From positions 1,823 through 31,085 of the forward strand of contig BFEA01000330.1 in NCBI GenBank assembly GCA_003427395.1: a stretch of DNA of 29,263 nucleotides. The letters are read 5' to 3'. Made by a program: the position numbers and the translations under genes. Positions within the stretch are counted from its first letter, which is position 1, and the number at the start of each line of letters is the position of its first letter. This DNA is from Chara braunii (Eukaryota > Streptophyta > Charophyceae > Charales > Characeae). Below the pieces are notes generated by a model. The model did no database searches. It saw only the letters and a program-made list of their open reading frames with translations, and was not told the origin of the DNA. Shown here one piece after another: positions 8,914 to 19,507 of the stretch.

Positions 8914-9853
8914 TGAAATCAGACTGCACTCCAGACTTGCTTTCAACATGCATACACGTGAACTGATGGCAAAACCAAACTCTTTCAACTCATAATCAAC
9001 AACAAACTTGCACTTAAACTCTGTTCAAGTCAACTGTTCAACTTGGGGCTATGGCCGCCGAACACTGTCTCCACCACCAGCCTCACTCTCCCTCATGCAT
9101 GCACGTACGAGGATCTACCCTGAATGTCCACGCTACACAGACACACACACTCTGTACACTTTGTCTGTGACAACAGCTGGGCGGCTATGGCTGCCGTCGT
9201 CTTCCTCCTCCTAGCTATGGCTGTCGTCGTCTTCCTCCTGGCCAGCTATGGCCGTCGTCTTCCTCACTGCCCACTTCAGCTCCGGGCACCTGCAAACCTC
9301 CACGCACAAGTCACCAAGGCAGCGCTTCGGCATGGCTCACAGGCGAATGCATGAATGGCTGGACCCCGCCTCTTTATTTATACTTCTTCGGAGGTGGCCG
9401 GGCCCTGCCTCAAAACGCGTGGGCCTGGTCCAAAACACGTGGGCCTGGCCTCTTACCACGTGGCTGCTTGGCCCCATCCGCGTGATCTAGAATCTTCCCC
9501 AAACCGCGTGAGCCCTTCCCTTCCAACCACGTGCAGCCCCTACCCTGGTACTTGCTGACTGAACAGACCTACAGGGACCTACGGCCTTCTAGAACCTACA
9601 AACCTAAGTACTAACCCTTAGGCCCTAGTAGACTTAGGTAGAGACTTCTAGATAGGCCCTAGCTGGACCCAGTGGTAACACACTAACCTACTGACTAACA
9701 AACAGTTCTACTAACTAACCTACAGGTTTAGGGACAGGTCATGGGTTCAAATCTCACTCAGCACACAGGGTCAATGTACAGGGTTTAGGCACAGGTTTAG
9801 GGATCGAATCTTAGGGTCTGCAATTGTCGGGTCAACTGGGTGGAACCGTTTCA
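8914..9853 (-). repeat. 5' LTR of the minus-strand Ty3/gypsy
   Basis: It is bounded by TGAAA and TTTCA; the inner edge is fixed by the primer binding site and by homology to 2759-3122. The outer edge at 9853 is inferred from the TTTCA end and the GAGT that follows, matching the GAGT before 2759. Three copies of a CTATGGCNGTCGTC repeat lie at about 9184-9262. Its minus-strand promoter has TATAAATA at 9382-9375 with six CACGTG/CGCGTG words upstream. Confidence 0.65.
9375..9533 (-). promoter_or_regulatory. LTR promoter: TATA box and regular G-box array
   Basis: TATAAATA is at 9382-9375 on the minus strand. Upstream on that strand are CACGTG palindromes at 9436, 9457 and 9528 and CGCGTG variants at 9416, 9479 and 9505, spaced 20 to 26 bp apart. 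CACGTG is the G-box bound by plant bZIP and bHLH factors. This is consistent with a U3 enhancer and core promoter for the old element. Confidence 0.6.
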
Positions 9854-9868
9854 GAGTGCAGACCATAC

Positions 9869-10919
9869 TGTGAGGATTGAGCCCTCAAGTAGGGGCCTTG
9901 CCATGATGTACATGTTCTGGGCTAAGGCCCCAGCAAGCCTCGTGCCCGCCCTAAGTGAAGGCGGGCCAGCAAATCAACAAGAGCCCTCTGTGCCAACGTT
10001 TCATGAAGTGGGGTCTATACAGTTGCAGCACGCCAGTTGGTTGGAGTGCACCGAGTCTCGGATTTCAGCAAATGCTGAAATGCCCAGGGCCTCTGAGTTA
10101 GTTAGGCCCTGGGCACTCAAATGTGAGGCCGACAATGCATGCTGGGTATAGAGGCCGAAAATGCCAAAGGGAAATCGGCCCACCGTCTGAATCTGGCCGC
10201 AGGCCTTGATGAAGGAGGTGCAACTGCATTGCCCCGGGGCCCAACTGTATTCGGGCTGAGTTCAGCCTCTGGGTCCCGGCCACAGGCTGAAGGGAGGCCG
10301 CCCACACGCTGCACTGGCATATAGGCAAGCAGGGCGAGTGGGTAGGGATCTTGGCCAATGCGGGCAATCCCGGCACGCTGCGCTAATGCGAGCTGCTGCT
10401 GCTGCTGCAATGCGCTAAGAAAAGTGCAAGGGAGGCCAGCGCTAGGCGGTAGGACGCTGCCTGTGCACTGGGCGCTTGGCGGCCATAGCCGGGCTGTAGA
10501 AGAGGGCGCAGGGGAGGTGAGGGCGAAGGTGGTACTTCAGAGGTGAAGGGCGCTGTGTGGGTAACAAGGGAGAGTGTGGGGAAGAGGACACGTACCTGGA
10601 GGAGGTGGAGGTCGGCATTGGTGTTGACATCATCACTCGCTGGTAGTCAAGTTGTCTAGTTGCTTTTCATTGCTGTAGTTGTAGGATAGGCTGTAGAGTA
10701 GATAGGGCGCCTGGCGCCATTNACAAGAGAGAGCTACATTTGGGTTATGCTGTTGGTGTTTCCCTGTTGGGCATGGACATTGACTCACGATTCTTCTGTA
10801 TCATTCTCAATTGGATGGTTACTCGGTTCCATGTGCTTACTTTGGCTTTGACTACTTGGACTTCAGTGTGATTTTGCATTCTGGATTTCAGTGCTTCGTC
10901 CATATTCATGTTCCTTGCA
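9869..10919 (+). repeat. 5' LTR (1051 bp) of the plus-strand Ty3/gypsy
   Basis: A direct repeat of 17903-18945. The left edge TGTGAGG follows ATAC; the right edge TTGCA is three bases before the primer binding site. It contains a short CTG trinucleotide run near 10390 and an N at 10722. Compared with the 3' copy it has an extra 11 bases near 10229. Confidence 0.95.
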
Positions 10920-10922
10920 ATT

Positions 10923-10934
10923 TGGTATCGGAGC
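10923..10934 (+). other. primer binding site (initiator Met tRNA type)
   Basis: TGGTATCGGAGC lies three bases after the 5' LTR. It differs at one position (G for A) from the common TGGTATCAGAGC site complementary to initiator Met tRNA. Confidence 0.88.
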
Positions 10935-12213
10935 TGGTTTGATCGCCACTTACCTTTGGCACACTGGCGTTATACAGACTTGGTGCGTTGACGATGCTTC
11001 TTCGCAGTGGGTACTTGTGACGTCAGGCTACTATAGGTGCACGCCCTGGGTAGAGAGGGGTGCACCGGAAGGCTATTACGGCAGTGTATGTCGTGGGATA
11101 TAGCGGAATGTTTGATTGATGATGAGAGCATGCTGATGTGACATTGGACTAAGGTGGCACTGCATTGCGTTGTGGGTAGTACCGAGGTCATGACCGGTCA
11201 TCAAATGCAACATCAGCTCAATTGGTGAGAAAATCTATGGTTGGGGGCAGCTATCTACAGGTATGTTGATCCCTTACCTTATCTACCTTCTCAATCTCTT
11301 CTTACCGTGAGGAAGTGAGTCCAACTTTAGAGTCCTCTCCTTGGTGAGGTGTCGTGAGCGCGCTACCTTGAGAGACGACAATCTTCCCGGAAGCATCTGG
11401 AAGGAGAAAGGGCGGTGCCTCTGAAGGGCCCTGGTCGAAGCACTTGGGTCACGGTCACCATGCCAACCCACAGGGAGTAGTGCACGCATGCGATGGCTGC
11501 TGTCATGTTTGGCACTTGCTGCGCTAATAGAAGTTCCTCCGGGTGTGCCAGCCCATGACAGACGGTTACCAGACCGTCTATAAACATTTCTGGTTGGGAG
11601 TTCATTGTGAATCTGGCTGTGATCGTCGTCCTGACTGCGACATTAAATGATTCCTGCAGAAATGGGGGCGCTATATAAATTCCTCCTGATCAGCCAGATC
11701 ACATGGACAGGAAGGCTCGTCGCCGTACGAGGGTAAATAAGAGTGGTTGGGCTGGCTTGCTCTGTGACAACTTGGGCACAGGGGTGGGCCGATTCACACA
11801 CGAAGACACTGCTCGCTCAAAGATGCTGTTCGGTACGTTGGATTGAGGGGAGGGTAGGTTCCAATTGGTGCTCAACTGTATACAACCATACCCATCAATC
11901 ATATATCTGCTACGTTGTCTTTTTGTACCTTTGATTAGTTGGTTGACGGACTGCTAACCTCACAGACAGATTAGTGTAGGACTGTTGTATGCTACCATGG
12001 CCAGTTCTAACTATGGTTGCTGTAAGTGAACCAATCAGGGTGCATCTAGACTATGTAGACAATCTGTGTGAATGTTGTAGACATGCCACTTGATTCGGTA
12101 TAGTAGGGAACTCACCGGACACAACTATTTATAGAAAATTACGTGCCGGTCAGATACATACTGCGGTAGGATTCCATTAGGGGATTCTAGTGTAGACACT
12201 ATCTGCCTAACTA
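10935..12213 (+). other. long leader between PBS and gag
   Basis: About 1.28 kb without a supported gene. It contains a TATATAAA-type word at 11670-11677 and a 12-bp palindrome ATGACCGGTCAT near 11189. Short antisense frames (for example 11283-11605) match nothing I recognise. The length is unusual for a leader and may hold a decayed upstream part of gag or a foreign insertion. Confidence 0.5.
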
Positions 12214-14103
12214 ATGAGTGGGTCAGATCCTGTTGATGATAGAGCTGACGGTAGGAGACTAACACGTGCACAGGCATTAAGGGTACCGCACGTGTTCCAG
12301 GCCTTGGAGCCGGGGGAAGAAAGCCGGCTACGTAGAGCCCGTGCTCTAGCAGTAGGACTACAGGAAGCAAACACAGTAGCAAGAGAACGGGCAACAGCAG
12401 CCAGAGCAGCAGCAATGGCTAACGGCGCAAGCTCTGCTGCGTCATTGTCTGCGTCCTCGTCAGGGACTTATAGGGGCCAGTTGGGAATGCCAATGAGTTC
12501 CACAAGTTCCTCGGGCACTTCCGGTTCCACAGGTTCTAGACAGTCTTCTAGTCAAATGGCGGGCTCGCAGTTCAGCCCGTTGACCCCACGTGAGAGGGAG
12601 CTCAGGGAGATCCAACAGGTCGAGAGGCTCCGCCAGAAGTTAGAAGAGGACCTGAAAAAGGCAACCGATAGAGAGAGGGAGATAAAAAGTAGAGCGGCCA
12701 GACTTGATACGTTAGAGGCTGACAAGGCTGCGTTAGAGGGACTGGACGAAACGGGTTCGTCTGACCCCCTGAAAGTGTTGAAGAACATGTTGTCACTGCG
12801 TGCGCACGTAGAGAGCAGGTTGGACTTCATGCAGAGCACTTTGGACCAGATCCTGGATGCATTGACAAAGCCAGGATTCCGGCCACCAGCACAATCGCCG
12901 TTGCCGTTAACGGCGATGTCAGGCCCCTTTCCCGTACAAGTTGGCACATAGCCAAGTGGTACGTCTGCAGCAGTCTCACAGACTGTTGCGTCTTCTTCTT
13001 CGGGCCCAGCGGTGATTGCTGCATCACCGCAACAACCTGTTCCTTCACAGGGACAACAGCAAGGTCAATGGTATCCTAAGACCCCGATGAAACCGCCTCT
13101 TGCCTTCTCAGGTGAGAGAAAGGATGAGGAACTCAACACATGGTTGAGAACGATCCCGGTTTGGGTGAAGGCAAAGAGGACCTTGCCTGAGGACGAAGTG
13201 GTAACTGCTGCATCCTACCTTGAGGGAAAGGCAGCCAAGTGGCTAGATGGAGTAGTTGTAAAGGCCGGGTACGAGAGACACATGGCAGACTGGGCTAAGT
13301 CATTGACGTTAGACCAGTTCATGGAAATGGTAGAAGCTCGATGGCATAATCCACAGGAGGCACAAAGAGCCACTGATGCCATTAACAAGCTGGACCAACN
13401 TCCACAGGAGGCACAAAGAGCCACTGATGCCATTAACAAGCTGGACCAACGAAAGTTCAAGTCGGTCAGAGAGCTTACGACTACCGTTGAGAGCCCGATC
13501 CTCATCCCACGCATCGACTACAGTGACCAGTTCCTGCTAACTACGTTTGTTAGATGTTTACCAGAGAACATCAGGAACTTACTGGCCAGCGAGGCACGCT
13601 CTGAGTACCATTCGTTTGAGACACTGTCTAGGAAGGCCTTAGATTTGGAGGCCACTCTAGGCAATGCTCAACCCACCTCATAGAGTGACTCAAAGAAGAA
13701 GAAGAGTCCTCAGGAGTGGAAAAAGAAGGGAGCAAAGTTGACGATGGTTGAGTCTGATGGGACTCAAACTGAGATTGACGAACTCTCTGACCTGATGGAC
13801 TATTCAGAGCAAGACGGCGAGGAGGTAGCTGAGGGTAGCACCCTTGCTGCAGTAGTAAAGACTAAGGCAGGTGGCCGAGGGAAGGGCCAACCTAGGAGTC
13901 AAGGAAAGGCCAAACAGGCTGACTGGGTTAAGGCAGGTCTTGATCAAGACGTGTGGCGTGACCGCCGAATTCATGGCGCTTGTATCAACTGCGGGGAATA
14001 CGGACACACGCAGTACAAGTGCCAGAATGCTAAGGTTACGCAAAAGGTTGCTCCAAAGGTAGGGGCAACTTATTCCCAGGCTTCAAGCTCGGGAAACACG
14101 TGA
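12214..14103 (+). pseudogene. Ty3/gypsy gag with two in-frame TAG codons
   Basis: One frame runs from the ATG at 12214 to TGA at 14101-14103, with internal stops only at TAG 12949-12951 and TAG 13681-13683. Residues 1-245 are Ala/Ser-rich and then charged with coiled-coil character (LREIQQVERLRQKLEEDL). The middle part after 13080 is capsid-like (LAFSGERKDEELNTWL, AASYLEGKAAKWLDG, FVRCLPENIRNLL). A zinc knuckle CINCGEYGHTQYKC (CX2CX4HX4C) lies at about 13981-14022, preceded by a basic RGKGQPRSQGK stretch. Gag packages element RNA. A 17-residue repeat at about 13351-13450 flanks an N and is probably an assembly artefact. The TAGs mean disablement or suppression; the sequence alone cannot decide. 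Confidence 0.85.
13351..13450. repeat. direct duplication around a single N (likely assembly artefact)
   Basis: CCACAGGAGGCACAAAGAGC through AAGCTGGACCAAC occurs just before the N at 13400 and again just after it without a difference. A single N between identical ends is the signature of two contig ends that were joined without being collapsed. Confidence 0.9.
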
Positions 14104-17061
14104 GGCTAGTGGAAGTATTAGCTGCTTCTACTCAAGATGAAGTAGGAATGATACCCTCCCTACTTCATGACAAGGCCCAGGCTAATGACCCCTTAGTCAC
14201 CCCGCAGACACAACTAGACCAAACCATGCTCTGTACGTTAGATGTGTCTGAAGCCTTAGAGGACTTGGAGAGTGAGTGGTCAAACAAAGACCCTCGCGAG
14301 TCTTGGGTGGCTGAGAAAAGGTCCTAGAGGGGAACATTTCGTGGTGGAAGTCGATGTAGGAGGCCGCAAATGTGGTGCCTTCATAGACATAGGCTCCACG
14401 CGGAATTACATAAGTCGCGGATGTTTGGAAAGGCTGCACCTACACGACCGGGTACGGCACCTTAGTAGACCAGTAGCATCTACTTTGGCCAACAAGGAGC
14501 GCATGATAGTAACAGACTACATCAAGGACGTAGTCTGTACCTTCTCCTATGGAGGAGGTGAGCTTAACCAAAAGATCTCGTTCTTGGTTAGCGACGACTT
14601 GCCATTTGATATCCTGTTAGGCATGTACTACCTCGAAGTTGCTAAGCCCCAGTTCGACTGGGATAAGAAGGTGCTCAAACACAAGTTGCCCGAAGGCCGA
14701 ACTGTCAGATTGACTAAGTTCAAGGCCAGTAGCATTATAGATACCTATGGCTGCTTGTGCGCATCCGCGTTCTACAACTATTACAAGCAAAACGACGAGG
14801 AGGGTATGTACCTTGTTTATGTCTCTGAGAAGGGGGGGGGCGTTAAAATACCCCTAGAGATAGAACGGGTCGTTGCTAAGTTCCCTGATCTGTTCGAGGA
14901 GCCCACAGGAGTTGTTGAAAGGGAAGTCGTCCACGCTATAGAAATCATTCCAGGGAGTAAGACCCCAACGGGAAGGATCTATAGGATGGCCCCCGCCGAG
15001 TTAGATGAACTTCGACGACAACTTAAGGAGCTGATAGAGAAGGGTTGGATTCGGCCTAGTACTTCCCCTTACGGATCACCCGTTCTATTCGTACGAAAGA
15101 AGGGGGGTACTTTGAGGATGTGCATTGACTATAGAGGCCTTAATGCCATCACTATGAAGAACGCAGAGCCTCTACCTCGCATAAACGACCTATTGGATAG
15201 GGTGCAGGGATGCAAGTACTATACCAAGATAGACTTGAAATCCGGATATCATCAGATCGCAATAAGACCTGAGGACCAACACAAGACAACTTTCCAAACG
15301 CGTTATGGTCTGTATGAGTTTGTAGTGATGCCCTTTGGTCTTTGCAATGCGCTGGGTACATTCGAGCACACTATGAAACGGATTTTCCACGACCATTTAG
15401 ATAAGTTTGTCGTGGTCTACCTAGACGACATTCTGATCTTTAGTAAGTCTGCCGAGGAGCATGCACAACATGTTGAGACGGTACTTTCACTCCTTCGACA
15501 ACACAAGTATAAGGTCAACTTAGAGAAGTGTGAATTCGGTCGCACTAAGATACTATACTTGGGTCATGAAGTATCCGGGGAGGGAATTAGGCCGGAAGAT
15601 GCCAAGGTGGCTAGTATTCGAGACGGGCCACGACCTCAGACAGTCACTGAGGTCAGGTCATTCTTAGGAATGTGCGNCTACTATAGAAACTTCGTTAAGA
15701 ACTATTCTACAGTCGCCTCTCCTTTGACTGATCTAACTCGACTTGACACACCGTGGGACTGGAGTGATGAGTGCGAGGGTGCTTTCAAGAGATTGAAGCA
15801 TGCACTCATGAATCATGAAGTTCTCATGGTTCCTGATCCGCAGAAGCCATTCATAGTGACCANTGANGCAAGCCAATACGACATTGGCGCAGTGCTGGCT
15901 CAGCANGATGGGAAAAAGTTGAGACCGATTGAGTACATGAGTAAGAAGATGCCATCGAAGAAGTTGGCTAAGTCCACCTACGAAAGGGAACTCTATGCTC
16001 TCTACAAGGCACTTGTCCATTGGAGACAATTCCTTTTGGGAAGGTTCTTCTATCTGAGGATTGATCATCAGGCCCTCAAATGGATCAAGACTCAACCGGC
16101 TCTTTCTGATGCACTCAAGCGATGGATTGAGGTCATAGACCAATATGACTTCAAGCTTGAGTACCTGAAGGGAGAGTACAACAAGGTTGCAGACGCGCTA
16201 TCCCGTAGAGCAGACTACCTAGGTGCTCTAGTTTATGAATTCGGCGTATCTAACGAAGTAACTCAATCATTGGTGGGAGCCTATCAGGAAGACCCTGTCA
16301 CGATGGACATCATCCGCAAACTTCAGGCAAAAGACAAGGCCACAAAAAGTGAATTTGTGATGGTGGATGGGCTAATCTATCTTGATAAGGCCGGAATAAA
16401 GAGATTGGTAGTTCCATGTAGTGAACAGTTGCGTAGTTTATTTTTAGGCGAATGTCATGACGCAACTGGGCACTTTGGCTACAAGAAGACGAGTGCCAAC
16501 TTAGTACAACGATTTTGGTGGCCCAAAATGCTAGATGACGCAAAGAAGTATGTTGAGACCTGTCAGGTCTGTCAGCGGGACAAGCCGCGAACTCAAGCAC
16601 CACTTGTGTTGTTAAAGCCTTTACCTATTCCTGATGGTCCAAGATTGAGTGTTTCCATGGATTTCATGGACACCCTAGTGACCAGCAAGAGCGGTAAGAG
16701 GCACATTTTCATCATCATTGACCGATTCACCAAGTATGCTAGACTAGTACCAATGCCAGAGACAGCCAAAACCGAATATGTCATCAAGTTGTTCAAGGAC
16801 AACTGGGTAAGGGACTTTGGTTTACCAAAGACCATCATTAGTGACCGAGACGTCCGATTCACAAGTGAGCTGTGGAAGAAGACTGCGGAACAGATGGGCA
16901 GTCAACTTCAGATGACTTCAGGAAATCATTCCGAAGCCAACGGACAGGCCGAACAAATGAATAGAGTTGTACAACACTTGCTGAGGCATTACATCAAGCC
17001 CAGCCAGGATGACTGGGATGAGCAGTTACCTCTCATCGCCAGCCTGTACAACAATGCTATA
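14100..17061 (+). pseudogene. Ty3/gypsy pol (PR-RT-RNase H-integrase), 3' end in gap
   Basis: The first part (14100-14327) is in frame 3; the rest is in frame 1 from about 14320, a one-base shift near the A-run at 14315. Protease: FIDIGSTRNYIS, with D-I-G (Ile codon 14389-14391) instead of D-S/T-G. RT: CIDYRGLNAIT at about 15122 and YLDDILIFS with YLDD at 15418-15429. RNase H: STYERELYAL, YKALVHWRQFLLGRFF and DALSRRADYL; Ns at 15863 and 15867 fall in the first catalytic Asp context. Integrase: HHCC zinc finger (CHDATGHFGYKK to CQVCQ, about 16455-16575), DFMD near 16660, SDRDVRF near 16840 and Glu in NGQAEQ near 16950. The product would copy, process and insert the element. Confidence 0.93.
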
Positions 17062-17845
17062 NNNNNNNNNNNNNNNNNNNNNNNNNNNNNNNNNNNNNNN
17101 NNNNNNNNNNNNNNNNNNNNNNNNNNNNNNNNNNNNNNNNNNNNNNNNNNNNNNNNNNNNNNNNNNNNNNNNNNNNNNNNNNNNNNNNNNNNNNNNNNNN
17201 NNNNNNNNNNNNNNNNNNNNNNNNNNNNNNNNNNNNNNNNNNNNNNNNNNNNNNNNNNNNNNNNNNNNNNNNNNNNNNNNNNNNNNNNNNNNNNNNNNNN
17301 NNNNNNNNNNNNNNNNNNNNNNNNNNNNNNNNNNNNNNNNNNNNNNNNNNNNNNNNNNNNNNNNNNNNNNNNNNNNNNNNNNNNNNNNNNNNNNNNNNNN
17401 NNNNNNNNNNNNNNNNNNNNNNNNNNNNNNNNNNNNNNNNNNNNNNNNNNNNNNNNNNNNNNNNNNNNNNNNNNNNNNNNNNNNNNNNNNNNNNNNNNNN
17501 NNNNNNNNNNNNNNNNNNNNNNNNNNNNNNNNNNNNNNNNNNNNNNNNNNNNNNNNNNNNNNNNNNNNNNNNNNNNNNNNNNNNNNNNNNNNNNNNNNNN
17601 NNNNNNNNNNNNNNNNNNNNNNNNNNNNNNNNNNNNNNNNNNNNNNNNNNNNNNNNNNNNNNNNNNNNNNNNNNNNNNNNNNNNNNNNNNNNNNNNNNNN
17701 NNNNNNNNNNNNNNNNNNNNNNNNNNNNNNNNNNNNNNNNNNNNNNNNNNNNNNNNNNNNNNNNNNNNNNNNNNNNNNNNNNNNNNNNNNNNNNNNNNNN
17801 NNNNNNNNNNNNNNNNNNNNNNNNNNNNNNNNNNNNNNNNNNNNN
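17062..17845. other. assembly gap (784 N)
   Basis: All bases are N. The gap removes the integrase C-terminus and any chromodomain or 3' UTR. Translated frames across it are meaningless. Confidence 1.
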
Positions 17846-17889
17846 GGAAGGCACCTGCGAAGTAAGCATCTCAGCGGACTTTCGAAGCT
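17846..17889 (+). other. residual pol end or 3' untranslated sequence
   Basis: A short stretch between the gap and the polypurine tract. Frames here are too short to assign to the end of pol. Confidence 0.5.
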
Positions 17890-17902
17890 AAGGGGGATGG
17901 AA
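17890..17902 (+). other. polypurine tract
   Basis: AAGGGGGATGGAA directly abuts the 3' LTR start TGTGAGG. This is the position and composition of the plus-strand primer of LTR retrotransposons. Confidence 0.88.
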
Positions 17903-18945
17903 TGTGAGGATTGAGCCCTCAAGTAGGGGCCTTGCCCTGATGTACATGTTCTGGGCTAAGGCCCCAGCAAGCCTCGTGCCCGCCCTAAGTGAAGGCGGGC
18001 CAGCAAATCAACAAGAGCCCTTTGTGCCAACATTTCACGAAGTGGGGTCCATACAGTTGCAGCACGCCAGTTGGTTGGAGTGCACCGAGTCTCGGATTCC
18101 AGCAAATGCTGAAATGCCCAGGGCCTCTGAGTTAGTTAGGCCCTGGGCACTCAAATGTGAGGCCGGCAATGCATGCTGGGTATAGAGGCCGAAAATGCCA
18201 AAGGGAAATCGGCCCACCGTCTGAATCTGGCCGCAGGCCTTGATGAAGGAGGCGCCCCCGGGGCCCAACTGTATTCGGGCTGAGTTCAGCCTCTGGGTCC
18301 CGGTCACAGGCTGAAGGGAGGCCGCCCACACGCTGCACTGGCATGTAGGCAAGCAGGGCGAGTGGGCAGGGATCTTGGCCAATGCGGGCAATCCCGGCAC
18401 GCTGCGCTAATGCGAGCTGCTGCTGCTGCTGCGCTGCGCTAAGAAAAGTGCAAGGCAGGCCAGCGCTAGGCGGTAGGGCGCTGCCTGTGCACTGGGCGCT
18501 TGGCGGCCATTGCGGGGCTGCAGAAGAGGGCGCAGGGGAGGTTAGGGCGAAGGTGGTACTTCGGAGGTGAAGGGCGCTGTGTGGGTAACAAGGGAGAGTG
18601 TGGGGAAGAGGACACGTACCAGGAGGAGGTGGAGGTCGGCATTGGTGTTGACATCATCACTCGCTGGTAGTCAAGTTGTCTAGTTGCTTTTCATTGCTGT
18701 AGTTGTAGGATAGGCTGTAGAGTAGATAGGGCGCCTGGCGNCATTAACAAGAGAGAGCTACATTTGGGTTATGCTGTTGGTGTTTCCCTGTTGGGCATGG
18801 ACATTGACTCACGATTCTTCTGTATCATTCTCAATTGGATGGTTGCTCGGTTCCATGTGCTATCTACTTTGGCTTTGACTACTTGGACTTGGTGTGATTT
18901 TGCATTCTGGATTTCAGTGCTTCGTCCATATTCATGTTCCTTGCA
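17903..18945 (+). repeat. 3' LTR (1043 bp) of the plus-strand Ty3/gypsy
   Basis: A direct repeat of 9869-10919 with a few substitutions, a missing 11-bp block near 18254 and an N at 18741. It ends TTGCA, followed by ATAC, the copy of the target duplication. Confidence 0.95.
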
Positions 18946-18958
18946 ATACTAACTAATA

Positions 18959-19017
18959 GCAAAAAAAAAAAACAAGAAGGGGAAAAAAAAAAAAAAAAAG
19001 GAAGGAAAAAAAAAAAA
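18959..19017. repeat. A-rich tract
   Basis: Three long A runs broken by G-rich words, directly to the right of the young element. It may be a poly-A tail of an older retroposon that was the insertion target, but no body was recognised. Confidence 0.8.
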
Positions 19018-19507
19018 TCATAAAACTTCAAGGCAAAGGACCTGAAAATAGGGGGTCCCCGTTAACCATTAAGTTAGTGCGCTTCTACTGACTCCTAATT
19101 TCCTGTGCCTTTCCCTCTTTGGAAGCACCGCCCCAGATGTTGGGGCCTTCTCTCCCTCGACCCTAAACCCTGATCTATTGCCCTGGAAACTCTCTGGCCC
19201 ATAAACAGAGCACTGACCTTGTTGGTTTATGAGGCAAGAGCATTTCGATTCGGGGGTGGGCTGGTAGCAGAAGCAGCAGGCCACTTTCAAAAAGGCTCTT
19301 TATGGTTAACAACCCTGCCTAGCTGATCAAAGCTGGCTCTTTTTCCCCCAAAAAAAAAAAAAAAAAGGTTTGGGCAATAAGCCAAGCAATGGCTTCTATA
19401 TGGTTAACAACTCACAACAGAATGTGGAAGGAATCAGAGAAGTAGCTAAACAGATATGCGAGGAACACAAATTACGCCTAAGGTTGGGGTGCTAAGTCCG
19501 AGAACTG
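19018..19507. other. intergenic, no gene seen
   Basis: Contains TATGGTTAACAAC at 19301 and again at about 19399, with an A-run near 19350 between them. No recognised coding sequence. Confidence 0.5.

Larger units (their letters stand above)
2755..9857 (-). mobile_element. old Ty3/gypsy element, minus strand, decayed and rearranged
   Basis: Read on the minus strand the order is LTR (9853-8914), PBS (8912-8903), leader, gag (7886 to about 5730), protease, RT, RNase H, then an inverted integrase segment and a truncated LTR (3122-2759). The LTR runs TGAAA to TTTCA, and the flanks are GAGT at 2755-2758 and 9854-9857, a likely 4-bp target duplication. The two LTR copies differ at many sites by eye, so the insertion is older than the plus-strand element next to it. 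Stops, frameshifts, the inverted piece and an inserted MITE show it is dead. Domain order PR-RT-RH with IN last is typical of Ty3/gypsy and not of copia. Confidence 0.75.
9865..18949 (+). mobile_element. near-complete Ty3/gypsy element, plus strand, with ATAC target duplication
   Basis: LTRs at 9869-10919 and 17903-18945 begin TGTGAGG and end TTGCA. The flanks are ATAC (9865-9868) and ATAC (18946-18949). The order inside is PBS, leader, gag, PR, RT, RNase H, integrase, gap, polypurine tract. The LTRs are nearly identical apart from a few substitutions and one 11-bp indel, so the insertion is young relative to the minus-strand neighbour. It landed 11 bp beyond the outer border of that neighbour. 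Gag-pol carries two TAGs, a frameshift and an altered protease triad, so as assembled it is not autonomous. Confidence 0.93.

Noticed and set aside
8598-8988. Arg/Glu-rich minus-strand frames
   Set aside because: They arise from the CT run and the 59-bp duplication in the retrotransposon leader.
9655-9770. Possible tRNA-derived SINE with CCCAGTGGTAAC and GGGTTCAAATCTC
   Set aside because: The A- and B-box-like words lie inside the U3 of the minus-strand LTR and no tail or target duplication is seen; kept only as a comparison for the intron modules.
10390-10410. CTG trinucleotide run as a host coding repeat
   Set aside because: It is inside the LTR and present in both LTR copies.
12552-12947. 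Antisense frame of 131 codons
   Set aside because: It is a shadow of the plus-strand gag, whose zinc knuckle and capsid-like motifs fix the true frame.
17009-17922. Frames spanning the N gap
   Set aside because: The gap has no sequence information, so the frames are not evidence of coding.
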